Source: Bradyrhizobium septentrionale
GTDB lineage: Bacteria; Pseudomonadota; Alphaproteobacteria; Rhizobiales; Xanthobacteraceae
Assembly (NCBI RefSeq): GCF_011516645.4
Contig: NZ_CP088285.1
Location: 6,590,501 to 6,654,500, forward strand
DNA length: 64,000 bases
Direction of reading: 5' to 3'
Shown here: piece after piece, positions 1 to 10,160 of the stretch
Position numbering within the stretch: position 1 is the stretch's first letter
Layout: the number at the start of each line of letters is the position of its first letter
Notes under the pieces: generated by a model
Database searches by the model: none
Told to the model about the DNA's origin: nothing
What the model saw: the letters and a program-made list of their open reading frames with translations, nothing else
Translations under genes and position numbers: made by a program

Positions 1-1236
<1,236 letters not shown>

Positions 1237-1290
1237 TCGACACGCGCGACCATGGGAGGAGTGCGACCCGGTTTGCACTTCTCCGCTAAT

Positions 1291-1364
1291 CAGATCGCGC
1301 AGGCAGGCGAGGGCGTCCTGCGTGATCAAGGCGACGAAGCTCATGCGGCCGCTGCTGCCGTTTC
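1291..1364 (+). pseudogene. Coding-repeat copy A, 5' fragment, cut by IS66 copy 1
   Basis: These 74 bases match 9907-9982 closely, apart from a 2-base difference. They correspond to the peptide ARASCVIKATELARPLLPF of copy B. The segment ends in GCCGTTTC, which is the 8-bp target duplication of the IS66 element that starts at 1365. The sequence resumes at 3973. The protein family is not recognised. Confidence 0.6.
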
Positions 1365-1441
1365 GTACGCATACGACGAAGGCCGCCTGATTGACGCATG
1401 CGCGTGGGCGTGGCGATCTGTAAGATAGCGTTGGGTGAAGG

Positions 1442-3106
1442 TCAGGCGGCCTGCTGATCGGTGGGGTTGTTGGCTTGCCGCAGGAGCTTCCATTCCCAGG
1501 GCAGCAGTTCGCGCAGACGCGAAGTGGGAAGATCGGCGATCCGGGCGAGGACGTCGGCGAGCCAGGCTTTGGGATCGACGTTGTTCAGGCGGCAGGTCGT
1601 GATCATCGTCAGCATGATGGCAGCGCGGTCGGCGCCGCGCAGGCTGCCGGCGAAGGTCCAGTTGCGCCTGCCCAACGCGATGCCGCGCAACGCTCTTTCA
1701 GCGGCATTATTGCTGAGGCAGATCCTGCCATCATCGAGGAAGCGGGAGAAGTCGTCCCAGCGCCTGAGCATGTAGTTCATGGGCTTCAGGACCTCGGAGG
1801 AGCGCGACAGGGTTTCTCGCTCGCGGAGCAGCCAGTCGTGCAAGCCATCGAGAAGCGGCTTGCTTCTCTCCTGGCGTACGGCACGCCGCTCGTCGGCATT
1901 GCGGTCGTTGATGGCGCGCTCGATCTCGAACAGAGCGTCAAGACGCCTGACCGCCTCCAGCGCGATCGGGGAGACCGGTTTGCCCTTGCGGCCTTCCCTG
2001 GCCGTTTTCTCGATGTCGGCCAGCTCGAAGAATCCCCGCCGCGCATGGGCCAGGCAAAATGCGGGCGTGATCGGCATCGCTTTTCTTTTCGGATCGAACA
2101 ACGGCTCGAAGCCGCTATAGCAATCCGCCTGCAAGATACCGGCGAAGGCGGCCAGATGCTTCTGGGGATGTTCGCCCCGTCGGTCGCTCGAGGCGTAATA
2201 GACCGCCGCCGGCGGCGCAGGCCCGGCGAACGGCTGGTCATCCCGCACATACGTCCAGATCCGCCCAGTCGTGCACTTGCCCTTCGCCAGGATGCGGATG
2301 GTGGTGTCGTCGCCATGTAGGCGCTCGGCCGCGAGCACATGGTGCTCGATCAGCTGGAACAGCGGCATAACGGCGAAGGTTCCGTGGCCGACCTGGTCGG
2401 CCAGCGTCGACAGCGGCAGATCGATCCTCTCGGCCTTAAAGCGCACGCTCTGACGGTTGAGCGGGATATGCATGCCGAACTTGTCGAACAGGATTGTCGC
2501 CAGCAGTTGCGGACCGATGAAGCCACGCGGTGTGGCATGGAACGGCGCGGGCGGCTGGCTGATCTTCTCACAATCGCGGCAGGTGAACTTTTCCCGCACC
2601 GTCTCGATCAGCTTGAACCGGCGCGGGATCTCCTCCAACGTCTCGGTCACATCCTCGCCCAGCTTCGCCAGGCGCGATCCGCCGCAGCAGGCGCAGCTCG
2701 TTGGCGCCTCAATGACGACCCGCTCGCGTTCGATGTCGTCCGGCCAAGGCTTGCGCACCGGCCGCTTGCGCGTGAAGGCCCGAACGTTCTGTACCTTTGC
2801 AGCCGCGGCACGCGCGGCGAGCTCATCCTCACTCGCCATGGTGATGAGTTCTTCGAGCTCCAATTCCAATTGCTCGATCAGCCGCGCCGTGCGCTCGGAC
2901 CGCGGCCCGTACAGTTCGCGTTTGAGCTTCTCGATCCGCAGTTCGAGATGTGCGATCAACGCTTCGTTGTCCGACAGCTCCGCCCGCGCGCTGGCGGCAT
3001 CCGCGACTGCGATATCGCGCTCAACTTGCAACGCCTTGCGCTCGGCCAGCAGCGCCATGTAGGCGCTCGCAAGATCCGCAGGAAGATCGTCTGGCTTCGA
3101 GCTCAT
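1442..3106 (-). CDS. tnpC: IS66 transposase TnpC
   Basis: This is the 554-residue DDE transposase of IS66 copy 1. The N-terminal 110 residues are helical and coiled-coil-like (LELRIEKLKRELYG), followed by a Lys/Arg-rich linker. A Cys4 zinc-binding segment comes next (CACCG at about 137-141, then CRDC at about 175). The central part is the IS66 catalytic domain (LHGDDTTIRILAKG, then QADCYSGFEPLF), with a helical C-terminus containing SNNAAERALRGIALGRRNW. Length and domain order are normal for the family. The ATG at 3106 follows tnpB by 45 bases. The protein is about 90 percent identical, judged by eye, to the copy at 10926-12599. Confidence 0.95.
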   Translation of the reverse strand: MSSKPDDLPADLASAYMALLAERKALQVERDIAVADAASARAELSDNEALIAHLELRIEKLKRELYGPRSERTARLIEQLELELEELITMASEDELAARAAAAKVQNVRAFTRKRPVRKPWPDDIERERVVIEAPTSCACCGGSRLAKLGEDVTETLEEIPRRFKLIETVREKFTCRDCEKISQPPAPFHATPRGFIGPQLLATILFDKFGMHIPLNRQSVRFKAERIDLPLSTLADQVGHGTFAVMPLFQLIEHHVLAAERLHGDDTTIRILAKGKCTTGRIWTYVRDDQPFAGPAPPAAVYYASSDRRGEHPQKHLAAFAGILQADCYSGFEPLFDPKRKAMPITPAFCLAHARRGFFELADIEKTAREGRKGKPVSPIALEAVRRLDALFEIERAINDRNADERRAVRQERSKPLLDGLHDWLLRERETLSRSSEVLKPMNYMLRRWDDFSRFLDDGRICLSNNAAERALRGIALGRRNWTFAGSLRGADRAAIMLTMITTCRLNNVDPKAWLADVLARIADLPTSRLRELLPWEWKLLRQANNPTDQQAA

Positions 3107-3151
3107 GAAGCCATTGAATCAGATCGAGCAGCAGATTCAAACCCAAAACGG

Positions 3152-3499
3152 TTATCCGACCCGCGTCGGACGCTGGGTTTCTTGCGGGGTGCGCCAATCG
3201 ATTCCGGACAACAGATAACTCAACTGCGCCGGCGAGATCGTTACCGTTTCACCGCCAACCGATGGCCAGATGAACCTTCCTCGCTCGAGTCTTTTGGTAA
3301 AAAGGCATGCTCCTTGGCCGTCGTGCCAGATCAGCTTCACAAGATCGCTGCGGCGACCGCGGAAGACAAACAAATGACCGCTGAGCGGGTCTTTGTGCAG
3401 CACCTCCTGCACTTGGAGCGCCAACGACGGAAAGCCTCGGCGCATGTCCGTGTAGCCTGTCGCGAGCCACACTCGCGCGCCCGTCGGAACCGGGATCAT
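3152..3499 (-). CDS. tnpB: IS66 accessory protein TnpB
   Basis: This 115-residue protein has the standard IS66 Orf2 features: [20 protein letters not shown] at the start, then [20 protein letters not shown] and [13 protein letters not shown]. The family is required for IS66 transposition, but its biochemical role is not settled. Its ATG (3497-3499) overlaps the tnpA stop in an ATGA arrangement, so translation is probably coupled. The C-terminal half is almost identical to that of the second IS66 copy, while the N-terminal half is clearly more diverged. Confidence 0.95.
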   Translation of the reverse strand: MIPVPTGARVWLATGYTDMRRGFPSLALQVQEVLHKDPLSGHLFVFRGRRSDLVKLIWHDGQGACLFTKRLERGRFIWPSVGGETVTISPAQLSYLLSGIDWRTPQETQRPTRVG

Positions 3500-3894
3500 C
3501 GGCGGACCAAAGCATCGAGAACGCGACGTAGCGCATCTCCATCAACGTCGCCATCGACCCGGATGCGGTGCCCGCTACCAAGATCAATCTCGATGATGCC
3601 CTGGCTCTTGCGTCGACGCGCCGTTGGCGTCAACGGCGCTTCGGCCACCTCCCGCGGTAGCGCAGACGGCCCAATCTCGACCGGAACAAACGGCGCTATG
3701 CTCGCTTCGCCGTGCCTGCAAAGCTCCTTACGCCACCTGAACAGCTGGCTCACATGAAGCCCGGCCACGCGAGCCACCTCGGAAACATTGGCGCCGGGCT
3801 CGAGCGACGCTGCGACGAGCCGTTCCTTCTCATCCTGCGACCACCGGCGCCGCCGCTCGACCGTTGTGATCACCTCCGCCCTCGAAATCGTCAT
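3496..3894 (-). CDS. tnpA: IS66 TnpA (helix-turn-helix protein)
   Basis: The protein has about 132 residues from the ATG at 3894, which is preceded by an AGGAGA ribosome site at suitable spacing. An upstream in-frame start at 3945 lacks such a site. The N-terminal half holds a transposase-type helix-turn-helix ([20 protein letters not shown], then [19 protein letters not shown]). The C-terminus carries the short conserved block [19 protein letters not shown]. It probably binds the element ends together with TnpB and TnpC. It is only distantly similar to the tnpA of the second IS66 copy, although tnpC is nearly the same. A 7-bp inverted repeat (3903-3909/3916-3922) overlaps the ribosome site. 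Confidence 0.9.
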   Translation of the reverse strand: MTISRAEVITTVERRRRWSQDEKERLVAASLEPGANVSEVARVAGLHVSQLFRWRKELCRHGEASIAPFVPVEIGPSALPREVAEAPLTPTARRRKSQGIIEIDLGSGHRIRVDGDVDGDALRRVLDALVRR

Positions 3895-3902
3895 AGCGCT
3901 TC

Positions 3903-3922
3903 TCCTAGGATTACCCCTAGGA
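3903..3922 (-). promoter_or_regulatory. Inverted repeat over the tnpA ribosome site, IS66 copy 1
   Basis: Arms TCCTAGG (3903-3909) and CCTAGGA (3916-3922) are separated by 6 bases. The arm nearer the gene overlaps the AGGAGA ribosome site that lies 8 bases from the tnpA ATG. A hairpin here could hide the site when transcription enters from outside. The function is inferred. Confidence 0.4.
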
Positions 3923-3972
3923 CCTGCAGCGCTCGCGCCCATCAAACAAGGCGGCCCTTAGCGGAGGGATAC

Positions 3973-4226
3973 GCCGTTTCCCGAATTGCTCGATCGGGCG
4001 AATGCCCCGCGCAAGGCGTTGGCAGTCTGGTCCAGGCAGGGACAATGTCCCTACTCGAGCGAAAAACGGGCAGGTCCAGAAGCTTCATTCGCAGCTGCTC
4101 GATGAAGAGCGCAGCAGGCAATCGGTCACGCCGGCCGACGCGGGCAAGCCGCCGCTGGCGGTTACGCAGTGGCGACAATCAGAGTTGCGGCCAAGCAATG
4201 TGTTGCGGCGCGCTGAGGGCGCTTAG
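3973..4226 (+). pseudogene. Coding-repeat copy A, 3' fragment
   Basis: This continues copy A after the IS66 element, starting with the duplicated GCCGTTTC. From 4077 it is open to a TAG at 4224-4226 and encodes KLHSQLLDEERSRQS, then TPADAGKPPLAVTQWRQSEL. This matches the copy at 12684-12790. Between 3981 and 4075 the frame is shifted relative to copy B. Copy A was therefore already broken or has decayed since. Its end overlaps the 3' end of the minus-strand metallopeptidase gene. The helical, charged sequence suggests a coiled coil, but no family is recognised. Confidence 0.55.
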
Positions 4227-5080
4227 CTAACACCGAGAAGGGTTCGTAGCCGAAGCGGTAGGTCGGTCGCAACTCGCAATTCCTGGCAGCTCGCCTGCCA
4301 GGCATCGAGATAATTCTCCAACGGGATGGTGCTGCGCCCTGGCCATCTGTTCAGCGCCCCAAGTGCTTCCATGGCGCTCGGAGCGCGTTCGTATTCAGTG
4401 AGTATCGAAAGAGAGGCCACTTGGGCGAAGGGACTGAGGCCCCGCCCAGCCTCTAGCTTGGCGCGATGCTGCCCGAACCACGCGCTGAAATCCTTCATGT
4501 TGCCCTGTTCGACGGCCAGCTTGCCGTAGCGCTCGACGATATTCTGCCGATAGACGGCGACTGCCGCACCGAAGCCGCTATCGCCCCGAAACGGCGGATC
4601 GCGTGACCAACTATCGGCCAGCAAGCCGAGGCCCCGCAGGGAGAACGCCTCGACCATCGCCTCCTCGAGCCACTGGCAAGGCCCACCCGGCTCAGCATTC
4701 GCTCGCCAGGAGTTTGCCGTGACGTGACCGAGTTCGTGGCCGAACTGATAGGCCAGCCTCGACCAATCGCGCTCGCCGATGTCGACAATGATCCAGGCAA
4801 GATCGGCTTCGTTGGAATGCAGCCAGATTGCAGGTGGGCCGCCGGACGCATGTTCGTCGACCCGCAGGCGCGCGGGTTGATCGTCCGAGACAAGGCGCAC
4901 GGCGTCGAAACAGGCCTCGCGCATGCGTTCGAGCACATGCAGCGCCGCGGCGGGAACCATGTTACCCCAGTCACCAGCAAGCTCAAGTGAGACCGAACGG
5001 AGGATCGGCCGGTTATCCGCGATCGGCCGGATCCTGCGTGTTGCTGGGTTCAACCGTGAGCCGTGTTTCGAAATGCTCAT
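4223..5080 (-). CDS. Putative HExxH zinc metallopeptidase
   Basis: From the ATG at 5080 the product has 285 residues; a GTG at 5137 would add 19. The diagnostic site is GHELGHVTANSW, an HExxH motif whose His residues would bind zinc and whose Glu would be catalytic. A conserved-looking acidic helix, WLEEAMVEAFSLRGL, follows about 21 residues later and could supply the third zinc ligand as in gluzincins. The rest is mixed helix with no membrane segment and no clear signal peptide, so a cytosolic or peripheral location is likely. I do not recognise the family beyond the motif. It lies between IS66 copy 1 and the methyltransferase-like gene on the same strand. Its GC-rich, regular codon use suggests an intact gene. 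The substrate is unknown. Confidence 0.6.
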   Translation of the reverse strand: MSISKHGSRLNPATRRIRPIADNRPILRSVSLELAGDWGNMVPAAALHVLERMREACFDAVRLVSDDQPARLRVDEHASGGPPAIWLHSNEADLAWIIVDIGERDWSRLAYQFGHELGHVTANSWRANAEPGGPCQWLEEAMVEAFSLRGLGLLADSWSRDPPFRGDSGFGAAVAVYRQNIVERYGKLAVEQGNMKDFSAWFGQHRAKLEAGRGLSPFAQVASLSILTEYERAPSAMEALGALNRWPGRSTIPLENYLDAWQASCQELRVATDLPLRLRTLLGVS

Positions 5081-5137
5081 ACAACGCCCACCAAGCGTAC
5101 CGGCGCGCCAAGTTATCGTTGAGACGTAACGAACCAC

Positions 5138-5431
5138 GCCTCATTTCGATCCTAGAACGACTTGCTCTCCTTGGCCCGAATAGGAGGCTTATTTGCTGAC
5201 AGTCGGCGCATGCGCCTTGTGAGTCATCCAGCGCGAATCCACGAAAACCATCGCGATTAGCCTCGGTCTCCGGAACGAGTCGGACCGAACGAACAAACCG
5301 TCTATCTGAAAGAACTGATTTCCGCGGACCGTGTGCCCACAATATTGCAGACACGACGTCCAGCTCCGTGGTTCGGAGAGCATTTGGTCGACCGAGAGAG
5401 GCGCATCGTGCTCAGGTCGCGGGCCGATAAC
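5138..5431. other. Intergenic region without recognisable gene
   Basis: These 294 bases lie upstream of the metallopeptidase gene. Short frames are open on both strands, but none has a convincing ribosome site or recognisable product. The composition is less GC-rich than the flanking genes. Confidence 0.4.
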
Positions 5432-6040
5432 TCAATCAGTGGATGCGATCCCTCTCTCGCGTTTTTCAGTGCAACCTTTACCTAACCGGACGAGTGTTGA
5501 TCCAACGCGCTCAACAACTGGGTATTGGCGAACGGCCCATGAATACCACGGTTGTCGTGGATACCAGTCATGTAGCAAGATAATCGGATTAGGCTTTCGC
5601 GATCGGTAGAGAACGTTCATCGCACAGACACCCCGCGCCACACCGTCGATCAAAAAGATGTCAGCATCAAAGATCGTATCGTCGGGAGCAAAATAATCGT
5701 CGAGCCCGATCGGATTTTCTTCGCGAGTCTCACCGTAGCCGTGCTGCCAATATGCGCTCGGTTGGCAGAGATAATACTGCAGGCGTTGAGACAGCTGCGA
5801 CGAAGCCTCCGCGATCGGCTTCACAATGGCATGCCAATCCAGGTTGTGCTCGATTGAAACCAAGCCTTGAGAACCACTCATTTCTTCAAGCCACCTGATG
5901 GTCGAGGCTCCCGACCCCCACTCGATCATTAGCGCATTCGCTGGAGCTGTTCGGATGGCGGAAACAATGTATTCGACCTCGTCTTGCTCCATTTGAATTT
6001 TGTGCTGCCGGCGAAATTCGTCTATCGCAGAGATGCTCAT
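5432..6040 (-). CDS. SAM-dependent methyltransferase-like protein
   Basis: The product has 202 residues from the ATG at 6040, which follows a GGGGAG ribosome site. An upstream in-frame ATG at 6061 lacks one. The motif IEWGSGASTIRWLEE (about residue 40) resembles glycine-rich motif I of class I methyltransferases, SIEHNLDWH resembles the acidic motif II, and DIFLIDGVARG resembles motif IV. LLHDWYPRQPWY follows. Proteins of this sort near glycosyltransferases often modify sugars or FkbM-like substrates, but no substrate can be read from the sequence. It lies 95 bases downstream of the large glycosyltransferase gene on the same strand and may be co-transcribed with it. Confidence 0.65.
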   Translation of the reverse strand: MSISAIDEFRRQHKIQMEQDEVEYIVSAIRTAPANALMIEWGSGASTIRWLEEMSGSQGLVSIEHNLDWHAIVKPIAEASSQLSQRLQYYLCQPSAYWQHGYGETREENPIGLDDYFAPDDTIFDADIFLIDGVARGVCAMNVLYRSRKPNPIILLHDWYPRQPWYSWAVRQYPVVERVGSTLVRLGKGCTEKRERGIASTD

Positions 6041-6135
6041 TGCTGCTCCCCCATGTGGCAATATTCAGAGTCAACCGTTGCAGGCTCGGTCACGATGCAA
6101 AAAAGTTGCAAAAGGTTCTCGCGTAGCGAGTATAA

Positions 6136-9100
6136 CTACTCAATATCCGCTTCACTTAGCCTTGAAATCAGGTACTTCCATTCGTTTTTGCGAATCTCCC
6201 AGTCAAACGTCGCTTGACAGAAGTCTTGCTGCGCGACCGCCAAATCCGGACGGCCTTGCCAAGGGTTGGCAATCTCGTCCCGTAAAGCTCGGACAAATTC
6301 ATGAGCGTGGACTGATGAGTTATCACTCCACGGATAGAGCCGCGCAAATCCTGCTGTGGTCTCCGGAAGCGCTCCGAGGTTGGGGACAATTACGCGACAT
6401 CCCGCCGCCATGGCGTCAATAACCGCAAGGCAAGACGTCTCTTCGAAAATCGATGGGTACGCCAAAAAATGGATGCCTCTGAGCGCGCGCTTGAGGTCCT
6501 CATTTGGCAGAAGCCCGTGATAAGTGACGCCGGGCGTATCGGAAGCTCGTGAAATCAGATCGCTGTAATCATGGTCCTCCATTGCATACAGTTTCATGGA
6601 AGACCAAACGTGCAACTCGACATCAGGCGCATTCAGTTCGTCCCACGCGTCAAGCAAGATCGACAGGCCCCGGAAGGGGGTGCTTGTGTATGCGAACTTC
6701 AATGGCAAAGCGCGCTTCCATGCTCTGCGCTGCGGATCAATCGATGTTGCGTTCCTTAGAACGACGCACTTGTGCCGCGGGATGTCGAAAGCGGCTTTGT
6801 ATCTTTCCAGTTGCCACTGCGAAACGAACACAAATGTCGCCACCCGGGAAACCAGTTCGGGATCTGAGCACCACTGAACCGCTTGTTGATCCGCATTGTG
6901 GTGCATCCAAAGGACGAGGGGCCTTCCTGTCAAGCTTCCGATATCGAAGCTGTTTATTCTGAGGTCAATTTTTTCGTTCATGGTTCCGAGGCGCCCCTGA
7001 AGCGCCTCAACCATGAGTTCTGTCCCGCCCAGAGGCCGGGTTGGTCTGAAGCTGGCGGCCGATTCTGCCGTCACGTTCCTGCGTGGTTGCGCGGCCGTCA
7101 GTATTGCCCGATGCTTGCTGATATATTCGCGTCCCATCGAGCCGAGTTGATCTCGGTAGAAACCCAGGTTTTTCGCGAGCCGCGGGTCGTTGGGCTTCGC
7201 GTTCAAAGCTGCTTCGCCGTGCTTGATGGCCTTATCAGGCAAGCCAAGATGGTGGTACGCCAAGGCTGTAAGATCATCAATGCGGAAGCCCCACGCGTCG
7301 GGGTCATCCAAATAGGATCCGGTCTTTCGGCAAATGTGCAAAGCCTGACTGCAACTCCAAAGCAGATTGGTCCACTCGGACTTCGAGTGGTAAAGCTCGC
7401 TCAGGTCGAGCCATAGTTCTCGCCTGTGTCGCGCGATTGCGAGTCCTTGCTGAAGCCAAGCTTCAGCCTTGTCCTTCTCGAGTTTCGCAAGGAAGCGCAT
7501 CGCCTCGGACCGCTCTTCCTGCCAATGCCAGGGAAGCGACAAATAGCGATGAAAGAACTCAGCCGCTTCCGAGTGTCTTCCCACGTACATCAGTTCGCGC
7601 GCAAGCCAGAAGCACAGCTGAGCGTCGGCGGGATCTTCCCTGTGCGCCAGTTCCATTAGTGGCAGGTATTGGGCGCGGCTCTTCGTTTCATCCTGCTGTT
7701 GTACGATTAGAAGGTCGTGCGTCTCCGCCACCTTCTCGTCGGTGCCAGTATATTGAAGATCTTCGTGTACGGCGCGCCGCCAGCGATAACCTGTTCGGCT
7801 GTGAATTTTGCTCTTTCGAAAGATCTTGTGCTGTCCCGGCGCAGTGGTGCCCCTTGCGAAACTGTATGCAAGACGTGTGGTGTCATCGTTCCACGTCTCC
7901 AACAGTTTTTGGCGCCAGCCGCTGACGAGCATTTCGTCCATATTCAGTGCGATGCAGATATCGACGTCTTCGGGAATGAGAGCCAGGCAGGCGTTTCGTG
8001 CATCGTCAAATCGCCACGGCTTCACTGTGGTACGATGCACGATTGCGCCGGCGGCTTGGAGCAGCGCGACCGTGTCGTCCGTACTGCCGGCATCAGCGAC
8101 GACGAGGAGGTCTGCGTCGGCAGCGGATTTGCACCAACGCTCGACGTGCGCCGCTTCGTTCAGCGCAATCGTGTAGACGGCAATCCTCTTGCGGGGGCGC
8201 GCAGCCAGCTTCTCTCTCGCGAACTGTTCGTTCGCTTCGATCCTTGCGCGGTCAGCCGCCGGCAGATGCGGGCCGGACGACAGAAGCTGCTGGCAGGCGG
8301 CTATGCTCTCCTTGTAGTGGCCGGACCAATATGCATTGACCGCCAGTTCGTCGAGCAATCCGTAGCGGTAGATCCAGTTCTCGACAAACAGACCTGAAGC
8401 GGGAAGCGGGATGTCGATCCCGCGTTGAGCAAGCCGATAGCCTTCCTCGAAGCGCTCAGCCAAGCGGCAGAATCCGCTTGCGCCATGTAATGCCTCGGCG
8501 CGGCTGGGCAGAAAATCGGCGGCGCGCTGGTAGGATTCGATGATTTCTTGCGCGGGAAACTTGAGTTGCTGCTTTAGTTTCGCGGCTTGATAGAGCGAGT
8601 AAAAGGCTTCCTCGGTCCAGAAGCCGAGCTCGGCGCGCTCCAGATAACGCGAAAGAGCCTTATGCTGTTCTCCGCAGTCTCGCCAGCTTTGCGCAAGGTA
8701 GAAAGTGTAACGAGAGCGCATGAAGGGGTCGGTTTCGGTTTGGAGCGCAGCCTCCAAGATCGCGGCATCTCTCCGGTAGGTGTTCGGGTCGCGGCGGCGT
8801 GCCCCATCGTGGTTGCGGCGCATGAAAATGGGGAGGTGGTCCGAGGAATTCGCCGCATCGCAGGTCAGGAACTCATGCAGCACGCCGCGATAGCACCAGG
8901 GAAGGGCGTTGCGTACGAGCTGCGTGCGTTGATACTGAATTGAACTGTCTTTGATATCAACGGAGTATGAATCGGCGGTCAGGTTCGGGAGCGCATTGTC
9001 GACCGGAACCTCAAACGCATCGTCTGCGTCTATGATGAGCGAATAGTCCGCCTTGTTGCGCGCGAGCAAGAGTGCTTCGCTGCGATTGTTTGCGAAGTCC

Positions 9101-9300
9101 TTCCAGGGCCGCTGATGCAACTCACCGGGCTTGCCGTGCGTTGCGAAGAAGCTGCGGATGATGTCCTGCGTTCCGTCGGTCGAGCCGGTGTCGCAGATCA
9201 CCCAATAGTCGATAAGGGGAAGCACCGATCGAAGACAGCGCTCGATGACCGGCGCTTCGTTCTTGACGATCATGCTCAGACAAATGGTCTGCTTGGCCAT
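6136..9300 (-). CDS. Multidomain glycosyltransferase (GT2-TPR-GT2-TPR-GT4)
   Basis: This 1054-residue cytosolic protein carries three glycosyltransferase-like domains in one chain. Residues 1-150 are a GT2 GT-A domain (SMIVKNEAPVIERCLRS, CDTGSTDGTQD, and the metal-binding DADD at 91-94). Residues about 170-360 are tetratricopeptide-like helices. Residues about 370-560 are a second GT2 domain (YTIALNEAAHVERWCKSA, DAGSTDDT) whose metal site reads NMDE rather than DxD. More TPR-like helices follow. The last 300 residues are a GT-B, GT4-type domain with GGTELM near its start, SVFVSQWQ-like and YTSTPFRGL segments, and the EETSCLAVIDAMAAGC donor-site motif. Such chains usually build oligosaccharides on surface glycans or proteins. 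The collagen-like gene upstream of the IS insertion is a possible acceptor, which is inference. The ATG at 9300 begins MAKQTICLSMIVKNE. Confidence 0.85.
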   Translation of the reverse strand: MAKQTICLSMIVKNEAPVIERCLRSVLPLIDYWVICDTGSTDGTQDIIRSFFATHGKPGELHQRPWKDFANNRSEALLLARNKADYSLIIDADDAFEVPVDNALPNLTADSYSVDIKDSSIQYQRTQLVRNALPWCYRGVLHEFLTCDAANSSDHLPIFMRRNHDGARRRDPNTYRRDAAILEAALQTETDPFMRSRYTFYLAQSWRDCGEQHKALSRYLERAELGFWTEEAFYSLYQAAKLKQQLKFPAQEIIESYQRAADFLPSRAEALHGASGFCRLAERFEEGYRLAQRGIDIPLPASGLFVENWIYRYGLLDELAVNAYWSGHYKESIAACQQLLSSGPHLPAADRARIEANEQFAREKLAARPRKRIAVYTIALNEAAHVERWCKSAADADLLVVADAGSTDDTVALLQAAGAIVHRTTVKPWRFDDARNACLALIPEDVDICIALNMDEMLVSGWRQKLLETWNDDTTRLAYSFARGTTAPGQHKIFRKSKIHSRTGYRWRRAVHEDLQYTGTDEKVAETHDLLIVQQQDETKSRAQYLPLMELAHREDPADAQLCFWLARELMYVGRHSEAAEFFHRYLSLPWHWQEERSEAMRFLAKLEKDKAEAWLQQGLAIARHRRELWLDLSELYHSKSEWTNLLWSCSQALHICRKTGSYLDDPDAWGFRIDDLTALAYHHLGLPDKAIKHGEAALNAKPNDPRLAKNLGFYRDQLGSMGREYISKHRAILTAAQPRRNVTAESAASFRPTRPLGGTELMVEALQGRLGTMNEKIDLRINSFDIGSLTGRPLVLWMHHNADQQAVQWCSDPELVSRVATFVFVSQWQLERYKAAFDIPRHKCVVLRNATSIDPQRRAWKRALPLKFAYTSTPFRGLSILLDAWDELNAPDVELHVWSSMKLYAMEDHDYSDLISRASDTPGVTYHGLLPNEDLKRALRGIHFLAYPSIFEETSCLAVIDAMAAGCRVIVPNLGALPETTAGFARLYPWSDNSSVHAHEFVRALRDEIANPWQGRPDLAVAQQDFCQATFDWEIRKNEWKYLISRLSEADIE

Positions 9301-9879
9301 TCTGATGCCAACGAATTAGGGAGTTGCAACGGAATTAGGACAGCGCTGCAAATTCGCCGTCTCGTTGTCGACGATCATGTTGGGGCAAAGCCGCTTGGCA
9401 TCTGACACTGCGCGAACTCTATGATTTGTCGTTAATCTGCGCCAGAGCGCTGAAATATGCTGGTCCGATCGAGACGAACGAGCAATCTTCATCCGCCATC
9501 CCTCGATATTCTTTAGAGTAATCCAAATTTGCAAAATAAGGAGAGCAGAGCTCCTTTACGGTGAATCGGGCGCGTTGGCGAGGCCGCTCCGTATTCGATT
9601 GGAACTCGGCTACGCAGACATAAATTGAAAATCCCTTGCGAGGGCTTTTCTAATCTGCTTGTGGAACCTCTGGAAGGCTCGTCTTTCAAGGTATTCTCTA
9701 ATTTCGATCGCTCTGCTGGCGGCTCCCCCGCAACAGGCCAGCAGGATGCAAAGCGAAAGGGCGACGAGACATCTCGCGCGCTTCGGCCAAGCCTTCCCGT
9801 CCCAGGCCTCCCCGCCCCAATCCGCAGTCCGGCGTCCGGTTGGCATGTCAATAACGGCGGGCCCGCTATAGTGATCCTG
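9301..9879. other. Intergenic region upstream of the glycosyltransferase gene
   Basis: No convincing gene is seen in these 579 bases. Reading frames on both strands lack recognisable products. The stretch should hold the promoter of the minus-strand glycosyltransferase gene, but no clear -35/-10 pair stands out. Confidence 0.4.
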
Positions 9880-10081
9880 CCCGACCTCCCCGCCGTCTTC
9901 CCAGACCAGATCGCACAGGCGGAGGCGAGGGCGTCCTGCGTGATCAAGGCGACGGAGCTCGCACGGCCGCTGCTTCCGTTTCCCGAATTGCTCGATCGGG
10001 AGAATGCCCTGCGCAAGGCGTTGGCAGGGCAGGTTCAGGCAAGGACAATGTCCCTGCTCGAGCGAAACGTGCAGATCCAGA
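9880..10081 (+). pseudogene. Coding-repeat copy B, 5' part, cut by IS66 copy 2
   Basis: The frame reads DLPAVFPDQIAQAEARASC, then VIKATELARPLLPFPELLD, then RENALRKALAGQVQARTM and SLLERNVQIQ. It is interrupted at 10081 by IS66. Third codon positions are overwhelmingly G or C, as in real genes of this genome. Removing the IS and one copy of its duplication (2603 bp) joins this frame to 12684-12836 without a shift. The frame stays open upstream to an ATG at 9625, but the true start is uncertain. The product would be a helical, charged, coiled-coil-like protein of unknown family. Confidence 0.55.
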
Positions 10082-10130
10082 GTATCCGTCCGAGGGCGGC
10101 CGTCTTGCGAGTTTTTCCGATCTGTAGCTG

Positions 10131-10160
10131 ACTGTCCTTATGGACGTACATAAGGACAGT
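10131..10160 (+). promoter_or_regulatory. 12-bp inverted repeat at the tnpA start, IS66 copy 2
   Basis: ACTGTCCTTATG (10131-10142) and CATAAGGACAGT (10149-10160) are perfect inverted arms with a 6-base spacer. The first possible tnpA ATG (10140) lies in the left arm. A fold-back could suppress translation of transcripts entering from outside, as is known for other IS families, or the site could be an operator. Confidence 0.5.

Larger units (their letters stand above)
1365..3972 (-). mobile_element. IS66-family insertion sequence, copy 1 (complete)
   Basis: The element is 2608 bp and bounded by the perfect 8-bp direct repeat GCCGTTTC at 1357-1364 and 3973-3980, the duplication length known for IS66. 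Its ends are imperfect inverted repeats: GTACGCATACGACGAAGGCC reading in at 1365, and on the other strand GTATCCCTCCGCTAAGGGCC reading in from 3972. It carries tnpA, tnpB and tnpC in that order on the minus strand, all without visible disruption. The second copy at 10082-12676 has matching ends in the opposite orientation. Confidence 0.95.
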
